A stretch of 64,000 nt of DNA from Puccinia triticina. Lineage: Eukaryota; Basidiomycota; Pucciniomycetes; Pucciniales; Pucciniaceae. Positions 22,498 to 33,579 of this stretch are shown here, piece after piece (position 1 is the stretch's first letter; the number at the start of each line of letters is the position of its first letter). The notes under the pieces were generated by a model, which worked only from the letters and a program-made list of their open reading frames with translations, was not told where the DNA came from and made no database searches. The stretch spans positions 5,394,001 through 5,458,000 of the forward strand of contig NC_070569.1 of NCBI RefSeq assembly GCF_026914185.1, written 5' to 3'. The position numbers and the translations under genes are program-made.

Positions 22498-25274
22498 ATG
22501 CGCCTTCGCAACATTCGTTCGAAATGGAAGCCTCTGCTATGGGCACAGCTTATCTTCCACTCCTCCCAGGCATTGCTGGGAGCTGGCTCCGGAACCCCCA
22601 GCGCACCGGTCCCTGCGCCTCGAAGTTACGCTCCCGAAAAGGTTGCCTGCCCTGCGAACCTGTCCGTGTCGACTTCCTCCGCATATCCCGTACGAGACCG
22701 AAGTTCCATTTCGCACAATTTCCCACATGGCATGCGGCGCAACATTGACTGATGCCTCCTTGCCTTCTCCTCCGCGCGCGTTGCCCAGTGGCCGACAAGC
22801 TCCACTGAGCAAGCTTATGTCTCGTCCAAAACCGCCAAATCCCTCAAAGCTTGGGACGAATATTTATCAAGGGTCAATCTGTGCGACTTTAATGTGCAAG
22901 GGTTTTTGAAAAACTCGACGCGCGATGGCTTAGTTGCCGGTCGAAATCTACCCAACATAGCATTCAGTCTATCGGGAGGTGGAAATAGAGCACTCCTCTA
23001 TGCAGCCTCGATTATGGATGCCTTGGATGCAAGGAATCCTCGAGCCAACCAAGCCCGGACAGGCGGTGTACTCCAGTTGGCCAATTTCGCCTCAGGATTA
23101 TCCGCGTAGGTTTCTTTGCTGTTTCTCCTGGTACTGACTAATACAAGGTTCTCGAGAAAACTAAATCAAAACACATGAGGTTTTGTAGTTCTTCCTGGCT
23201 TCTTGCCAGTTGGGCGAATGCCGACTTCATTAGATTTCCTGAGATGGCCGAGATAGAGTGGCATTCGGCCTTCACACACGGCTACTTCAGCTGGAAACGT
23301 CTGAAACATTATCCGCACCATTATCATGACCTCAGGAAAAAGAAAAAGGCCGGATTCCATGTTAGTGTGGTTGAGTAAGTCCCAAGAGTGTGAAAGTCTC
23401 TCAGAAGAGTTAAAACTGAACAATCCTGAACTACTGAAACAGTATATGGGGAAGATTGTTATCAAAAAATTTCTTGTGTGTTGATTTCAAGATAACTTAC
23501 TAATGTCAAGCATAGAAATCCTAACCAAGCCTTGATTTCAGAAATGACCCACATGTTGGGAGAAGATTAACCCTGTCATCAATGCAATACAAGCCTGAAT
23601 ACATCAACCAAACGTTCCCCTTTCCAATCTTGATCTCAACCTCAAGAAAGCAAGAAGGAGCTGATCTTGATTTGGACAGCCCAATATGTGAGCCCAGCAT
23701 GTCCAGCTTGAAGTCTTTGGAAGACAACTCTAAATCACCGCATGCCTGATGATTTGGGCACTTCATCCAGATGAATTCACGCCTGCAGACATCAATGTAT
23801 GGCATCCCACCTTGAATGCCACCTTTCCGATGGCTTATCTTGGCTCAAAGACGGGTGCAGTCACTAGTAAAGCAACAGAGTGTGTCACCGGTTTTGATAA
23901 CCTTGGGTGAGTTCAGCAACCTCCTGGAACAAATTTTCACCGGAGCCCTAATCACCATTTTAAAATTGCATCTCCCATCCTAGATTTCTGATGGTAAGCA
24001 AAGAACAAGCAAACCAAAAAGCACACCCAATGTGAAGGCTAACTGGGACTGTATTGGAAATCACTTAGGGAGCTTCCAGCAACATCTTCAGCTATCAAGT
24101 ATGTTCTCTGTTGATGCGCTTCATGGACCCAGGCAATGCAGAGCTGGCACTGATAAAGACATGCTATAACCAGGACGGGAAGAAAATCAACCGATCTTTA
24201 TTGGCTGGCCTTGCAAGCATGTTTGTCAAGGGCCGATTCTACGAGGCTTTGGTACGTCTTTCCAAGATGTATCATCTTTTTGCACCTTGAGACATTGGTG
24301 TTCACATGAACAACCCATGCCATCAACGATAAGGTTCCCAACCCGTTCATGGGCCAGGGCAGGGGCCCGACCCCTGGAAGCGGCTTTCCGGATGGAGAAC
24401 GAGATGAACTGCTCCTGGCCGACGGGGCGATGGCGCAAGAGTCCATGCCGCTGTTCCCGCTCTTGCAGCCGTCGAGAATGGTCGATGTGATCATCGCCGT
24501 CGACTCCGTCAGTCACTCCCGTCTCAGCTTCCTCTTCGCTCTGCTTCCTGACCCCCCTGCGCTTCTAGTCAGTCGATGGAAGAGCATTTGACAATCCGCA
24601 TCAGAAAGGATGTAAGTTGTCGAGCTCCCTGGTTTTCTTGCTTGCCACTTTCATTGAGAACATTGGTTTTGTTTGTTTAGATCCCAACGGCACAGCATTA
24701 TACCGGACTAGTATGAAGTTGAAACAGGATGGCTACAGGGGATACAAGTTTCCAGAGTAAGCTCATGACTGATTGAGATTTGCTGGACACCTCAGCCACG
24801 ATTAGGATGATTGACCATCGAATGCATGGTTTCTGCAGGGTTCCAGAGACGTATCAACACTCGACCTTCACGGACCGGGGCTACCACAAACGGCCGACTT
24901 TCTTCGGTTGTGACAAGGATGTTCCGCTGGTGGTGTATATTCCTAACCACTATATTACCCATGACACCAGCCAATCGACCATGCAAGCCGTGTTCAAAGT
25001 AAGTCGTGCTTGCTGTTTCCCCAAAAGCAAAAAAAAAAAAGACTATCAGGAAAACTAAAATGGGCCTATTCGGTGTATCTAGAAAGAAGAGATCGCAGGT
25101 TTCTTCGAGAACGGGTTCTACATAGCCACCCAAACACACCCCTCCCGTAACGACACAGAATGGCCCTCATGCCTGGCATGTGCCCTGATTGACCACCAAA
25201 ACACAAGAAATGGGGTTCCAAGAACCCCCCAGTGTGCATCCTGTTTCTCGAGCTATTGCGCCACTGGCTTCTAA
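22498..25274 (+). CDS. Secreted lysophospholipase / phospholipase B (615 aa)
   Basis: Thirteen exons join in frame: 22498-22689, 22789-23105, 23189-23374, 23443-23475, 23542-23687, 23771-23906, 23984-23993 (10 bp), 24069-24251, 24334-24507, 24569-24611, 24681-24756, 24839-24998, 25083-25274. Hydrolyses acyl esters of phospholipids and lysophospholipids at the cell surface or outside. The N-terminus has a moderately hydrophobic, signal-like segment. Motifs by residue: FSLSGGGNRALLY (Ser about 126), GLSASSW in place of the usual GLSGGSW, DIWGR (usual DYWGR), GFLMGASS, ADGAM (usual DGG), DSSVDG, YPNGTALY, RPTFFGC and the Cys-rich end EWPSCLACAL ... FSSYCATGF. Many Cys and N-glycosylation-type sites (KNST, NATF, NQTF) fit secretion. 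No GPI-type tail is evident. The start ATG is chosen by position match to copy 1. Fungal PLBs are often linked to host colonisation; nothing here shows that directly. Confidence 0.9.
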
Positions 25275-25562
25275 TAATCAGATTAGAAGGCCCTCTTGGG
25301 TTGTGGGGCTCACGATTGAAAGTCGAATCTAGCACCAAGTTTCATGCCACACAGCATGCATTATTTATGACACTTATGCACCAATCGCGGCGTGCACAGT
25401 TAACAATTCCCACATTCGTTCCTTTCCATCTCGATATCCTTGTTGGCTTGACATATTTGCATACTGTTTGAGTCGTAATACTGAATCTACTGAACAAGAA
25501 GAAGCAAAACCCAGCTTTGAGCGTCAAATGGCAGAGGGCAGCGAGAGCATCAGCAGCTCCAT
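25275..25562. other. 3' flank of phospholipase copy 2
   Basis: No gene or repeat that I can support between the stop codon and the MITE duplication. Confidence 0.4.
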
Positions 25563-25571
25563 GACTGAGAT

Positions 25572-26133
25572 CAAACTTAACTAAGTCCCTCGAGACTTTG
25601 GGCCCCCGGGGGGTAGGCTGAACTCGCGAAGCGAGCCTCCGTCAGGAGGGACTTACACCGTACCTCCCCACATTGGCACAGCAAGAATGTCACTTTGATT
25701 CCAGTTATTTTCACAGCTGGTGAACAATTGTGGTCTTGTAGGGCTGATAGCATCCTCTGAGAGAAAGCTACACAAAAAAACAACCACCCATTGTGCACAC
25801 AAGCTGCAAGGTAGAGCGGTCAAGTTGCACACTGCTTGTAATTCCAGCTGTTTGGGGATTTTTGTGGAATTTCTGCGGGTGGCATGATTTTTGCCAAACA
25901 CCTGAAATTATGTAGGTTGGATAGGAAAAATCAGGCCTACAACCTAAGCTATTTTATTCCAAAGAATGTCAAGGGGGCAAGGAATTATAAAGCTTCAAAA
26001 ATTCCACCCAGCCAAACTCAGATTCTTGGCACACCAAGAAGGGGAGATAGCGCACAAGTCCCTCCTGCTGAGGGCTGTTGGAGGCTTGCTTTGCAAGACA
26101 CACACCCGCAGCAGAGGGACTTTGTTAAGTTTG
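25572..26133. mobile_element. Mutator-like non-autonomous element (562 bp)
   Basis: Terminal repeats begin CAAACTTAAC (25572) and end GTTAAGTTTG (26133); similarity of the inverted ends runs about 80 bp and includes AAGTCCCTC and AGGAGGGACTT. A perfect nine-base duplication, GACTGAGAT, flanks it at 25563-25571 and 26134-26142. Nine-base duplications with long TIRs are the hallmark of Mutator-like elements. Non-coding. Confidence 0.88.
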
Positions 26134-26171
26134 GACTGAGATGCACTTATGGTGTTCAAAGTTGGTTTGCA

Positions 26172-27422
26172 TAATTTTATGCGTGCATAAATCATAAAAT
26201 CATAAAAATATTTCGGTGAGGGAATTTTGTATTATAGAATCAGACAGTCATGTTTCACCAGAAGAGGATTTGACCCACTCTCCAGAGAGTGCCTGACTGT
26301 AATTTTATGTTGTTCTGGGTCTGATGTCAGTTGATGTGTATTAGGAAATGATTGATAAATTATTCAGAAGTCAATGGGAAGTCTTTCATAATTTATGAGG
26401 AAGTATCACATGACCTCATGCAATGTTGTATAAAACTGTTTCATTCCTTAAGGATAACTCAATTACAACCTATAATGAAATGATATTTACTCAATGCCCA
26501 ATTATCAATCATTTATGGTGAATTTATGTTGATCAATTTCTCTATGTGCAAGGGGTTTCACACAACATAAATGTGACTAGCTGGGGCTTTAATGGCTTTC
26601 TGACCAGTTTTTAATTGTCATGGAGCTGTGAAAGGCCCCTCTGGTGATCTGTCACCACAATGTACGCGCATACACAAAGGTGACATTATAAAAATGGACA
26701 ATAGCTCACATGCATGTGCATGGAGACATTGAAAAACAAAAAACCATAAAAACAAATCACAATCTTATATGTGTTAAGAATCCAGGTTGTCTAGCTGAAA
26801 TCTGGTACAGCAAAACTCCAAGCTTGACTTGAAACATACTTTCACCCTATTTTCATCCTTTTTTGGATCAATTATAGATGATACCTGCTTTTATTTAGGG
26901 AAATATGACAATTCAGGTGGGCCTTTCACATCATTCTAACTGGTGTGTATGTGTTGTTGATCTGAAAGAGGCCCAGCCTACAATTTGTAACAACATTTTA
27001 CGCGCGCACATTAGGGAAAAATTAGCAAAGTGAAAACAATGAACACCTTCATGAGCATGTGAATAATATGAATTGAATCCCAAGAAATCATCACAATCAA
27101 CAAACAGGTCAAATTGAGTTATGATTTAATTGTGGCCAGTGTGTCTTGGTTGTTTCAGCTGTGTTCTGATTGAGTTCCAGTTGAGTTCTGCATAAATTCT
27201 TGAGGATTTATGGATGAATCCAGGATCAGTTTCAGAACGGTTGTGGATGAGTTCAAGCATTGTTCATTATTTCTTACACTAATTTCACCAAAAGCATCCA
27301 GCACAGTTCCGGAAAAAGGGTACGGTATGGCACTCTCTGGAGAGTGCGTCAAAATCAGCCCTGGTGTGTATCCCTTGCAAAAAAGATTTTATGATTTTAT
27401 GATTTATGCATGCATAAAATTA
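26172..27422. mobile_element. Middle nested element with 36-bp inverted repeats
   Basis: The 36-base repeat at 26172-26207 (TAATTTTATGC(G)TGCATAAATC and following) is matched in inverse at 27387-27422 with one mismatch. It splits the left end of the outer element and itself contains 26256-27366. Non-coding, AT-rich. Confidence 0.65.
26256..27366. mobile_element. Innermost nested element, CACCAG family
   Basis: Ends carry CACCAG and, 20 bp in, the palindrome GCACTCTCCAGAGAGTGC, in inverted orientation at 26256-26293 and 27329-27366. The element at 42739-45228 has the same termini. Non-coding; no target duplication that I can fix. Confidence 0.6.
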
Positions 27423-27689
27423 GTGGCATGCTAAATGCACCCCAAGTTTTTACTTCATGGACACCAAAAAGGGGTACAGCTGATGTGTACCCCTAACCAC
27501 TTGGGGTATACACTTACACACCCCTGTGAAGATCATACCCCATGGAAGTTGGGGTGAGCCACAGGGTACCCCAAAACAAGTGAAATCTATGGTGTACATG
27601 GCCATGACACCCCATCATAATGGGGTGCAAACCCCCTGCACTCCAATCTGATACCAGGGGTGAGCCCCTTCACACCCCAGATGTACATA

Positions 27690-28560
27690 TCTGGCACCCA
27701 GCCCAAATTGTCACACCGGTTGCGGCTTGCCACCGAGAGGAAAGACTGGTCTTGTCCTAAGACCCGCACAAACCGGTTGGCCGGTCTGTGCACTCCCCTC
27801 AACCACTGGTGTGCCAGTCATTAACCCCCCTTGATGACTGGGTGCACAGACTGGTCAGCAAGGGGGGTTGCTACTCCCATTGATCCCCAGCACAGACCGG
27901 TCATTGAAAGGAGTACCACCTCCTCTCGGTGACTGGCACAAACCAGGTATCAAGAGGAGGTAGACTCCCTCGATTCCTGGGACAGACCGCACATCAAGGG
28001 GAGTAGCAACTCCCCTCAATGACCAGCACCAACCAATCATCAAGGGGAGTAGCAACTCCCCTCGATGACCAACACAAATCAATCATTGAGGGGAGTTGAA
28101 ACTCCCCTTGATTTCTGGTCTCTGTCAGTCATCAAAGGGAGTAGCCACTCCCCTTCATGATCCGTCTGGGTTGGTTATTGAGAGGAGTTGCTACTCCGCT
28201 TGATGAGACCAGTCATTGAGGGGAGTATCAACTCCCCTTGATGATTGGTTGGCATTGGTCATTGAGGGGAGTTGCTACTACCCCTGATGACCGGTTTGAA
28301 GGGAGTAGCAACTCCCCTTGCTGACCGGTCTGGGTTGGCCATCAAGAGGAGTTGCTACTCCCCTCGATGACTGGTCTGGGTTGGTCATTGAGAGGAGTTG
28401 CTACTCCCCTCAATGACCAGTAGGTACCGGGGACCAAGGAGAGTCCACCTCCTCTCAATGCCCGGTGGGTGCTGGTCACCAAGGGGAGGAGGGAGTAGCA
28501 ACTCCCCAACAATCAGTCTGGGCCGGGCATCAATCGGAGTCCACCTGCCCTCAATGACCG
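27690..28560. repeat. Palindromic minisatellite array B
   Basis: Alternating hairpins: core of the TGACCGGTC...TTGGTCA type and spacer with arms GGGAGT / ACTCCC around TGCT or AGCA. The left half carries AGTAGCAACT, the right half AGTTGCTACT, so the array inverts around about 28140; the block at about 27985-28060 is nearly the reverse complement of about 28225-28290. Same logic as arrays A and C with different bases. Confidence 0.8.
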
Positions 28561-28850
28561 CCTCCAGAAGTACTGTGTTTGGGGTGCACCCCTCATGTAC
28601 ACCATCTCTGTTGGGGTAAATTGGATTGCACCCCAATACCTAAGCTCTTTTGGAGTTTTGATGCAAGCACCCCAATGTTTTTGGGGTGGCCAGGTGGGTA
28701 CCCCTTGAAGATTGGGGTGTAATCAAGAATACCCCAATTTTGTTGGTGTACCCAGTAGTGTGCCCCTTTTTGTTGGTGTACATGAAGTAAAAACTTGGGG
28801 TGCATGCAGCATGCCCCTAAAATTATGCAAACCAACTTTGAACACCATAA

Positions 28851-29049
28851 CTCTGGACAGCAGGGCAGAGGCATCCAATCTTCATCGTCTCAAAAGCAGC
28901 AACCAACGCAGGTCCTTGCCGCGCTTGCTCTCGCGGACCAAACACAAAGGAAAGAATGATAAGAATACATGTTGATTAAAAAGAAAGGAGCCGGGGGGAG
29001 AAAAGATAAGGATACACGACAAAGCGATCTAAGATGTATTATCAAGTGG

Positions 29050-29093
<44 letters not shown>

Positions 29094-29577
29094 GCAATGA
29101 TGATACAATAAACAGAACAAGGTGTTAAACGCAGGGACGAAGAGCGGTGGGGGCGGTAAGGGACAAGGCGGCGCGGCTGTGCGCGTGCAGATGGTCGTAC
29201 AACAAACAACAAGGGTGGGAGGGACCGGCTAGCGTTCTGATCGTTGATTGTTTTTTTTCAGACGTGTTTTGTTTCTTCGAGGTTTGGTCGGATGGAGGGA
29301 GGCGGGGAGGGGAGGACGGGCAGATATGCACAGGTGGGGAGAGTCGGGCGGTCGTGGGTGTACCGGTGTGGATAGATATGCGTATGCACGGGTAGATAAT
29401 AATGATAAAGATTAAGCATTTGTTGTGTGTGTGTGTGTTTCCCTCCTCTTCCGCGAGAAGCGTCCATAGATCGGGGCCGGCTCGAGTTCCGAATGTTTTG
29501 TTGTTTGCAGGATACGATAAACGAATGATGAATGTCCTCATTGAAATAAATAAATGGGTAGTAGTGTTCCCGTGGAG
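28851..29577. other. Intergenic region with simple repeats
   Basis: 3' flank of the minus-strand FLC-like gene. Contains a (GAT)n run of about 14 units (29051-29092), a short (TG)n run near 29423 and purine tracts. No gene supported. Confidence 0.6.
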
Positions 29578-32065
29578 CTAAGCGTGGCGATGGTTGGGAT
29601 GGTAGCGATGGTCTTTGAGCGGCTGATGGTCGGGAGTAGGCTCGAGATAGAGCGGCTGGTCGTCGTCGTGGAGGGTGAGTGTGGCGTCCTCGGCCGCGCT
29701 GGGCTGGGAGAGCCGGGTGGAGTGGTCGTTCTGCGAGTCAGTCAGGGTCATCCGGTTGATCGAGTGGTCCGGCTCGGCCATCATCGCGTCCTCGGGCTCC
29801 TTGTTGAACTTCTCGCGGTCGTCGGGCTCGACGACGGCCAACCGATCGCCCCTGTCCCTGCTACTAAACGGCGGCGCACAGAGAGAGAGAGAGAGAGAAT
29901 CAGTCAGTCAGGATTTTTTTTGTTTTGTTTTTCTTGCTTTTTGGGGGCGGTAAGCGGGACACGTACAAGACCGTGCGGAGCTCGCCGATCAATGGCCATC
30001 CGCCAAAGACGATGGCGGCTAGGAAGCCGATGCTGTGCAAGACGATGATGGCAAAGCCGAGCACTGTCCGGGGGACCGGCTTGGTCTCGAGCGACGGGAC
30101 GAGGAACTGGAGGATCACCGACTGGATCACCGCCATCGTCGCCTGGATGATCGCGGCGACGTTGGTCAAGGTGGCCCCGAAGGGCCGGTGGACGACCATC
30201 AGGCCGAAGCTGATCGTCAGGAGGATCATCTCACTGATCACCTGTGTTTGTCCCGAGCCCTTTAAAAAAAAAAAAAAAAAAACGGCTCAGCGCAAAGGTT
30301 GGCCCACCGGGAGGCCCGAAGAAGGTGGCCACATACCTGGCCGAATCCGATGAAGGCGGCTCGGAGCAAGGAGATCAGGGTGAGGGGGCCCAAGATCCAC
30401 CATTTGCCGGGCTTGAACATGCCGACGAGGGCGATGGACCAGTTCCAGGGGTGGCCGCGGGAGTGATGGCGGAAGAGACGCCAGGCGGTGAAGGCGAGGG
30501 CGAGGGAGCTTGCGAGCCAGAGGACGACGGCGAAGAAGATGGGGGCGCGGGCGTCGGCGTTCCCGAGTCTCCACTGCCAGAAGGTGAAGAGCGAGAGGGG
30601 CGGGTATGCGAAGAGGAGGACGCGGAGGCCGATGGCGAGGCCGACGGGACTGAGCCGGGCGAGTTTCTGGATCGGCGAGCGACGGCCGGCTCGGGAGGAG
30701 GGGGGCAGGATGAGGAGGGTTAGGGAGACGAGCAGGAAGCAGGCGAGGAGGAAGGCGGTGAGGATGAGGAGCCACATGAACAGGAACATGAACGCGTTCT
30801 CGACGGGGAAGCCGACTTTGTTGACGTATGCGGCCAGGCCGGGGTCGAGCAGGGTGGTGTTCCGGGTCACCACGGGGACGGTGTGGCGGGGGCGGGGGAC
30901 GGTGGGGGTGAAGCCGGAGGAGTCGAGGGCCTGGCGGGCCCGGAGATGGTGGGTGGTCGTGGTAGTGAAGTTGTTGTTGAGGGGGGCGTGCTGGTATGCG
31001 CCGGCAATCATCTGGTGCATGGTGTCCTTGACGAACAGGGCCCGGGCGGAGGTGGAGGTGTCGGTGTGTGTGTCGACGGTGCCGGGCTGCTGGTTGAAGG
31101 GCGAGTAGAGCCGGGAGATGAAGGCGACGGTGTCTTGGGTGGTCGAGAAGCCGTTGCCGCCGGTGCGGTCGCGCAGGTCGTCGATGGCCCGACTGATGCT
31201 TGGGCTGGAGATCAGGCCGACTGAATATGCGAAGTTGGTGGTCCATGTGCGCAAGACTGTGTGTGGAGATGTGGTGTGTGAGTATACGAGGATGGATGGA
31301 TTGTTTGTTTGTTTGTTGGACTGACCGACGGGGTAGTTCAGACTGAGCATTCCAGCCATGGCCATCTGCTGGAGTTGGTTTCCGAGGAGATAGAAGAGGG
31401 AGGCGGGGGCGGAGAGGCGGGCGGATTCGGGGGCGAGGGCGGCGGCAATGAGGGCGATGAGGGCGGCGAGGATGAGGGAGGCGGCGGAGAGCCAGGCGAC
31501 GGCCCTGTGGCCGACGGAGAGGCCGTTGGTGAGGGTGACCTGGAGACAGGCGGCGGGCAGGCTGGAGGTGCTGTCGACGAGCTGGATGGTGAAGACGGCC
31601 TCGATGTCGGGGACGGCCCAGGCGAGTGCGGGGATGGCGGGGATGCGGTCGGGGGGGATGGCGTACTGGCCGGAGCCGGTGAAGTTGTAGGTGGGCAGGG
31701 GGCAGAGGACGCCGGAGAGGACGGAGCAGAGGTCGATGGACAGGTTGAGGGCGTGGATGCCGTAGGCGTTCAGGCTGAGCTGGGCCTCGAGGTTGAGGCC
31801 CCTGCTGACGGAGGCGGCGGAGAGGTCGAAGGCGAGGGTCTGGTTGCGCTTGGAGTAGCGGACATCGAAGGTGTCGACGAGGATGGCGCGCGGCTCTGAG
31901 CAGTAGGAGACCGAGCTGGTTTCTGGGGGGGGGGGGGGAGGAGGAGGATGAAGGGGTCAGTGGGTGTGTGCGGAGTGGCTGTGTTGTGGTCTACTGACCG
32001 ATGATTTCTGAGCCGGCGAGTGCCTGGCTGGCTGGGAGCAGCAGGAGGAGGAGGACTGTGAGCAT
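29578..32065 (-). CDS. TRP-like channel / flavin carrier (FLC) family membrane protein (714 aa)
   Basis: Five exons on the minus strand join in frame: 32065-31999, 31922-31326, 31256-30337, 30241-29967, 29863-29578. Exon 1 encodes a clear signal peptide (MLTVLLLLLLPASQALAG). Exon 2 holds the N-terminal lumenal ML-like domain of this family (YCSEPRAILVDTFDV, VLCPLPTYNFTGSG) and the first membrane segments. Exons 3 and 4 hold a series of hydrophobic segments (for example FMFLFMWLLILTAFLLACF and IIQATMAVIQSVILQFLV). The cytosolic tail (exon 5) is acidic and Ser/Thr-rich. Yeast FLC proteins support FAD transport, calcium release and wall integrity at ER/Golgi/vacuole; fission yeast pkd2 is a relative. 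Composition is strikingly GC-rich compared with the flanks. Long T-runs precede the exon 4 acceptor. Start chosen as the ATG that begins the signal peptide. Confidence 0.88.
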
Positions 32066-32336
32066 GATGGGTGTGGATGCTGGGGTGGGGGGGTGTCTCC
32101 TCGGGCAGGGTGTCTGTCTGTTTATATGTTGCTGGGTGGAGTGCTTCCGCCCAACACAGCCCAGCCTTGGAGGTGGCTGGCAGTGTATGTATTGTGGTCT
32201 GGGCGCACTCTGCATGGGCGGGCGGCGACTTCACCCGGATGCCGGGAGACTGAAAATCAATTCAAGCTCCGCAACAGTCATCATTAATAAAACTCGGCTT
32301 CGAGCCACAGTCAAACCAGGAAACAACCTTCATGGA
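32066..32336. promoter_or_regulatory. 5' flank of the FLC-like gene
   Basis: GC-rich near the start codon, then falling to average. It contains TATAAAC on the minus strand about 65 bp upstream of the ATG, a possible TATA-type element. No experimental support. Confidence 0.35.
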
Positions 32337-32708
32337 TTAAAAAGAACAATCGAAGTGTGAACAAGCGAAAGAAGTCTGAAGAATTGGAAAGGAGTGTGAC
32401 TGGAATATATACAAAGATGGATGAATCGGAAGGAATGTGGCTGGAATAGAGGATGAACTAATAATGGGACCAAACCCTCCTTCTCCGCCGGCGGGGTCGG
32501 TGGGCGCTGATCCACTGCTCCGTCCGCCGGCACGACCAAGCCGCGGAATGTCCGCGCCAGCCGACCGAGTGCTTGCTCGAGTCCGGGCCCCCGAAGAACC
32601 AGTGCTCGAACGCCGGGCGGACATCCACGCCGTGCCTCTCTGGGCCAGCCGCCGGGCGGAGCCATCCAGCCGACTCGCCCGCTGCGCGACCACCAGCCGC
32701 AAGGCCCG
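32337..32708 (-). pseudogene. 3' portion of a GC-rich gene split by a Mutator-like element
   Basis: GC-rich block (about 32462-32708) open in all three minus-strand frames. One frame continues from the segment to the right of the inserted element once element and duplication are disregarded; another contains a plausible protein-like block (FEHWFFGGPDSSKHSVGW). Which frame is real cannot be decided by reading. Its partner is 34869-35763. Confidence 0.35.
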
Positions 32709-33129
32709 GCGCAGGCCGAGCTTAAAACTAAGTCTCTCCGAGGAGGCGCAAATTAGCGCCTCCGAAGGAGAGGTCAAGTCACACCATTGGCCCTACAGAC
32801 TCGAGAATTTCTGGCAAAAAAACACCTATTTTCTTTTCAAAACGTAGTTTTTAGTTTAAAAAAGATCTGAGTAGACAGACTTGTAGCCTGCAATCTCAGC
32901 TTCCATTTCACCATTTCTTACCCAACTGGCCCCCACGATTACTAGCCCACCCCTCCTGCCCTGAAGTGGTTCTGGAGTGGGCAAAAATAAGCTAAGAAGC
33001 TTGCCACTCCAATGGTGCAAAGGGCGCGGGATGAATCAAGAGGAAACAGGGAGGTGTTGGGGAAAATGGGGGAGCGTAGGGTCCTCCCTGCCATTTGTCT
33101 CAATCCTGCAGGGCAAAACATGCAACTTT

Positions 33130-33314
33130 TGTTGAGGTGGACCAGGCTAAGAGAGGACTGAAAGTCACAGACGCTGGGTCTTGTGACAGTGACTGGACAC
33201 AAAGATAAAGTGGTTCTGATTCAGTGAGGAGAGCGCCTTGGATCTGAGGCACCATAGACTAAATACAATGTGTAGTTTGGATAGAAGCATACACTAAGTA
33301 TAAGGATCTCAACA
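33130..33314 (-). repeat. 3' LTR of the gag-only element
   Basis: 185 bp, nearly identical to 34604-34788 (C versus T in GTGA(C/T)TGG). Confidence 0.93.
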
Positions 33315-33579
33315 CACCCCCTTGCTGATGACAAACTACTGTAGTAAAATCAGAGATAAAAAAATTCTACTATTTGAGTCTCATAGTGTGAAAAAAAAAA
33401 TCTCTTGAGGGGACAGAAAAAATAAGTATAACCAGGTCAGAGATTCTAAGTATGCAGGGAGAAGGGAGAAACCACAACAGAATCTGTACTCAAAAACAAG
33501 CAGACAATAGAAATTAACCATAAGCGTGCGCCGGAGTTGCGCGTACTACGAATGAAAATAGCGGAGACTTCCGAGTCCT

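Larger units (their letters stand above)
26147..28850. mobile_element. Large inverted-repeat element with two further elements nested in its left end
   Basis: The left end reads TTATGGTGTTCAAAGTTGG (26147) and continues after an interruption at 27423 with TGGCATGCT and GCACCCCAAGTTTTTAC; the right end (28770-28850) is the reverse complement of both parts joined. The interruption is the inverted-repeat element 26172-27422. The interior holds palindromic array B. No transposase and no clear target duplication seen. Confidence 0.65.

Noticed and set aside
28890..29120. Minus-strand frame with a poly-His run
   Set aside because: Produced by the (GAT)n microsatellite; no other coding support.
30287..31246. 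Long minus-strand frame rich in Pro/Arg/His, and plus-strand frames at 30488-31108 and 31309-31899
   Set aside because: Shadows of the GC-rich FLC/TRP-like exons in other frames; compositionally biased, no domains.
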